This document shows positions 62,359 to 64,000 of a stretch of 64,000 nucleotides of DNA, in pieces (the first letter of the stretch is position 1; the number at the start of each line of letters is the position of its first letter). Made by a program: the position numbers and the translations under genes. Under the pieces are notes generated by a model. That model searched no databases. It was not told where the DNA came from and worked only from the letters and a program-made list of their open reading frames with translations. The DNA is from Bradyrhizobium diazoefficiens (GTDB taxonomy: Bacteria > Pseudomonadota > Alphaproteobacteria > Rhizobiales > Xanthobacteraceae), in assembly GCF_016616235.1 (NCBI RefSeq), contig NZ_CP067100.1:4585001-4649000 (forward strand), given 5' to 3'.

Positions 62359-63615
62359 ATGACAAGGGACGATACAGCGACCCCGGGGCTAAAAGCCGAT
62401 GACGTGATCGGGCACGGGCTCTCTCCCCCGATGGCGCTGTTATTCGCGCTGACCTGCGGCCTGAGCGTCGCCAACATCTACTTCGCGCAGCCGCTGCTCG
62501 ATGCCATGGCGCAGGACCTCGACATCGCGCCCGCCGCGATCGGCATGGTGGTGACATTCACGCAGATCGGCTACGCGCTCGGCCTGATCCTGATCGTACC
62601 GCTCGGCGATCTTCGGGATCGGCGCCGCCTGATCGCCGGCCAGATCGCACTGTCGGCAGTCGGTCTCGTGATCGTCGGCACTGCATCACATGCCGCGGTG
62701 CTGCTCATCGGACTGACGCTGGTCGGCGTACTTGCCGTGGTCGTTCAGGTCCTCGTTGCCTTTGCCGCGACGCTCGCGACCCCGGACGGCCGCGGCCGCG
62801 CCATCGGGACCGTCACCAGCGGTGTCGTCGGCGGGATCCTGCTGGCACGGGCCGCCTCGGGCGCGCTGGCCGATATCGGCGGCTGGCGGACGGTCTATCT
62901 GGTTTCGGCGGGCCTCATGCTCGCGATGGCTCTATTGCTGCTGCGTGCCCTGCCCCGCGGACTGCAACCCACGATGGCGGGCTCGTCGTATTTGTCGCTG
63001 TTGCGCTCGACGGCGGCGCTGTTCGTCGAGGAATCGATCCTGCGGGAGCGCGCGCTGTTTGCGTTTCTGATCTTCGCTGATCTCAACGTGTTCTGGACCT
63101 CGATCGTGCTCCCGCTCTCGGCGCCGCCTTTCGCACTGTCGCACACCGCGATCGGACTGCTCGGGATCGCCGGATTCGCCGGAGCACTCGCGGCGCGCAA
63201 TGCCGGGCCGCTTGCCGATCTCGGATGGGCCCAGCGCACCACCGGTCTGTCGCTGCTGTTGATGCTGACCGCCTGGGCCGCGATCGCCTGCCTGCACACC
63301 TCGCTCTGGTTCGTCCTCGCCGGAGTGATCATGCTGGATCTCGGGCTCCAGGCGGTGCATGTGACCAGCCAGAGCCTGATCGTAGCGGCGCGCCCCGATG
63401 CGGCAAGCCGGCTGGTCGGGGGCTACATGGTGTTCTACTCGATCGGCAGCGCGGTTGGCGGCATCGCATCGACGATGGTGTATGCTATGGCCGGCTGGAG
63501 CGGTGTCTGCATGCTGGGCGCCGGAATCAGTGCCGCCGCCCTGTTGGTCTGGGTCGTCATCGCAAGCAGGATTGAGGTGCCGGCCGATTGCGCACCGACG
63601 CACGCTCAAAGATGA
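62359..63615 (+). CDS. MFS transporter under probable HxlR control
   Basis: The 418-residue protein has twelve membrane segments, with MFS motif A-like PLGDLRDRRRL after helix 2. The start TCGLSVANIYFAQPLLDAMA is typical of DHA1-type efflux proteins. It diverges from an HxlR gene across a region with a perfect inverted repeat. The substrate is unknown; efflux of a toxic small molecule is the usual role for such pairs. Confidence 0.92.
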   Translation: MTRDDTATPGLKADDVIGHGLSPPMALLFALTCGLSVANIYFAQPLLDAMAQDLDIAPAAIGMVVTFTQIGYALGLILIVPLGDLRDRRRLIAGQIALSAVGLVIVGTASHAAVLLIGLTLVGVLAVVVQVLVAFAATLATPDGRGRAIGTVTSGVVGGILLARAASGALADIGGWRTVYLVSAGLMLAMALLLLRALPRGLQPTMAGSSYLSLLRSTAALFVEESILRERALFAFLIFADLNVFWTSIVLPLSAPPFALSHTAIGLLGIAGFAGALAARNAGPLADLGWAQRTTGLSLLLMLTAWAAIACLHTSLWFVLAGVIMLDLGLQAVHVTSQSLIVAARPDAASRLVGGYMVFYSIGSAVGGIASTMVYAMAGWSGVCMLGAGISAAALLVWVVIASRIEVPADCAPTHAQR

Positions 63616-63674
63616 CGACTGCGGCGAAACCATCCGGTAACAAGGCGCCGCCAGCACCGAGACAGGCCCCCCCC

Positions 63675-64000
63675 ATGAAACTTCCGACCTCCCCCTTCAC
63701 CGTCACCGACTGGAGCAAGGTCGAGGCCACCGTGCACCCGGGCGAGACCGGCGAAGCCAAATGGCGGACGCTCAATATCGGAGACTTGCGCGTGCGGATG
63801 GTCGAATATTCGCCGGGCTATCTCGCCGATCACTGGTGCGACCGCGGCCACGTGCTCTACGTGCTGAAGGGCGAGCTCGATTCCGAGCTGCGCGACGGGC
63901 GCAAGTTCAAGCTGACGGCCGGAATGAGCTACCAGGTCTCGGACTTTGGCGATGCCGCGCACCGGTCCTCGACGGCGGTGGGGGCAACGCTCTTCATCGT
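63675..64000 (+). CDS. DHCW-motif cupin-fold protein, 5' part
   Basis: The gene runs off the right edge after 108 codons. The visible part has MKLPTSPFTVTDWSKVEAT at the start and a core cupin strand LADHWCDRGHVLYVLKGEL, matching the DHCW-motif cupin family of unknown function. ATG 63675 begins the conserved domain, and a run of C precedes it instead of a clear ribosome site. Confidence 0.85.
   Translation, partial: MKLPTSPFTVTDWSKVEATVHPGETGEAKWRTLNIGDLRVRMVEYSPGYLADHWCDRGHVLYVLKGELDSELRDGRKFKLTAGMSYQVSDFGDAAHRSSTAVGATLFI

Noticed and set aside
1..64000. tRNA, rRNA or complete insertion sequence
   Set aside because: No cloverleaf, rRNA-like segment or transposase reading frame with matching inverted ends was recognised by eye; a covariance search would be needed to exclude small RNAs.

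Overview
The window is G+C-rich alphaproteobacterial chromosome, most likely Bradyrhizobium or a close relative. This rests on gene content (DUF3551, NnrU, PAS_5-like and Lin0512 proteins, a livGF-SBP-livHM operon, a pit/DUF47 pair), strong G/C codon third positions, and several dispersed palindromic repeats of the kind that litter Bradyrhizobium intergenic regions. No rRNA, tRNA, CRISPR array, complete insertion sequence or prophage was seen. The species assignment is inference.

Layout. 1-3.7 kb: tail of a polar amino-acid ABC ATPase, its solute-binding protein, an RpiB-like isomerase, a TSUP exporter and a lone SIR2-like protein. 3.7-9.8 kb: less G+C-rich, regulatory and accessory DNA with two long gene-poor stretches. 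It holds a MASE1 hybrid histidine kinase with a frameshifted receiver tail, a convergent NarL-type regulator and an OpgC-like membrane protein. 9.9-14.6 kb: housekeeping radA, cvpA, purF and an SDR. 14.8-20.1 kb: an orphan branched-chain amino-acid binding protein, then a minus-strand block reading YfgM-like protein, short lipoprotein, der, MFS transporter. 20.3-25.0 kb: acyl-CoA synthetase, NnrU, a TonB-C-like protein and prfC. 25.1-25.5 kb: a guanidine-II riboswitch ahead of a SugE/Gdx guanidinium exporter. 25.5-27.3 kb: pit and DUF47 with a Pho-box-like site. 27.4-32.1 kb: a complete Liv-type ABC transporter operon. 32.5-42.4 kb: mixed metabolic genes, including an ArsC-like protein, CsaA, GST, DUF429, serine hydrolase, ClC channel with CBS domains and a ThDP enzyme.

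42.6-47.1 kb is a compact type I secretion locus. A small Gly/Ser-rich protein, a PrtD-type ABC exporter, an HlyD adaptor and a larger low-complexity protein lie in one direction; the first and last are candidate dedicated substrates. 48.0-49.4 kb is a zone of gene decay: a frameshifted SDR, a tautomerase that loses its family sequence near its end, and C-terminal scraps that look like an O-methyltransferase and a VWA-domain protein. An intact SNF2 helicase with a SWIM zinc finger follows. 52-58 kb holds regulators and small enzymes, including a peptide-deformylase homologue lacking two of three metal ligands, an SRPBCC-ArsR pair and an AraC/GyrI-like regulator. 58.2-59.6 kb pairs a truncated, frameshifted serine hydrolase with an unrecognised low-G+C gene. 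The window ends with guaA, an NTF2-like protein, a divergent HxlR/MFS pair sharing a perfect 15-bp inverted repeat, and a cut-off cupin gene.

The strongest functional stories are guanidine sensing and export, phosphate uptake with a probable PhoB site, branched-chain amino-acid uptake by one transporter with two binding proteins, and the self-contained type I secretion locus.
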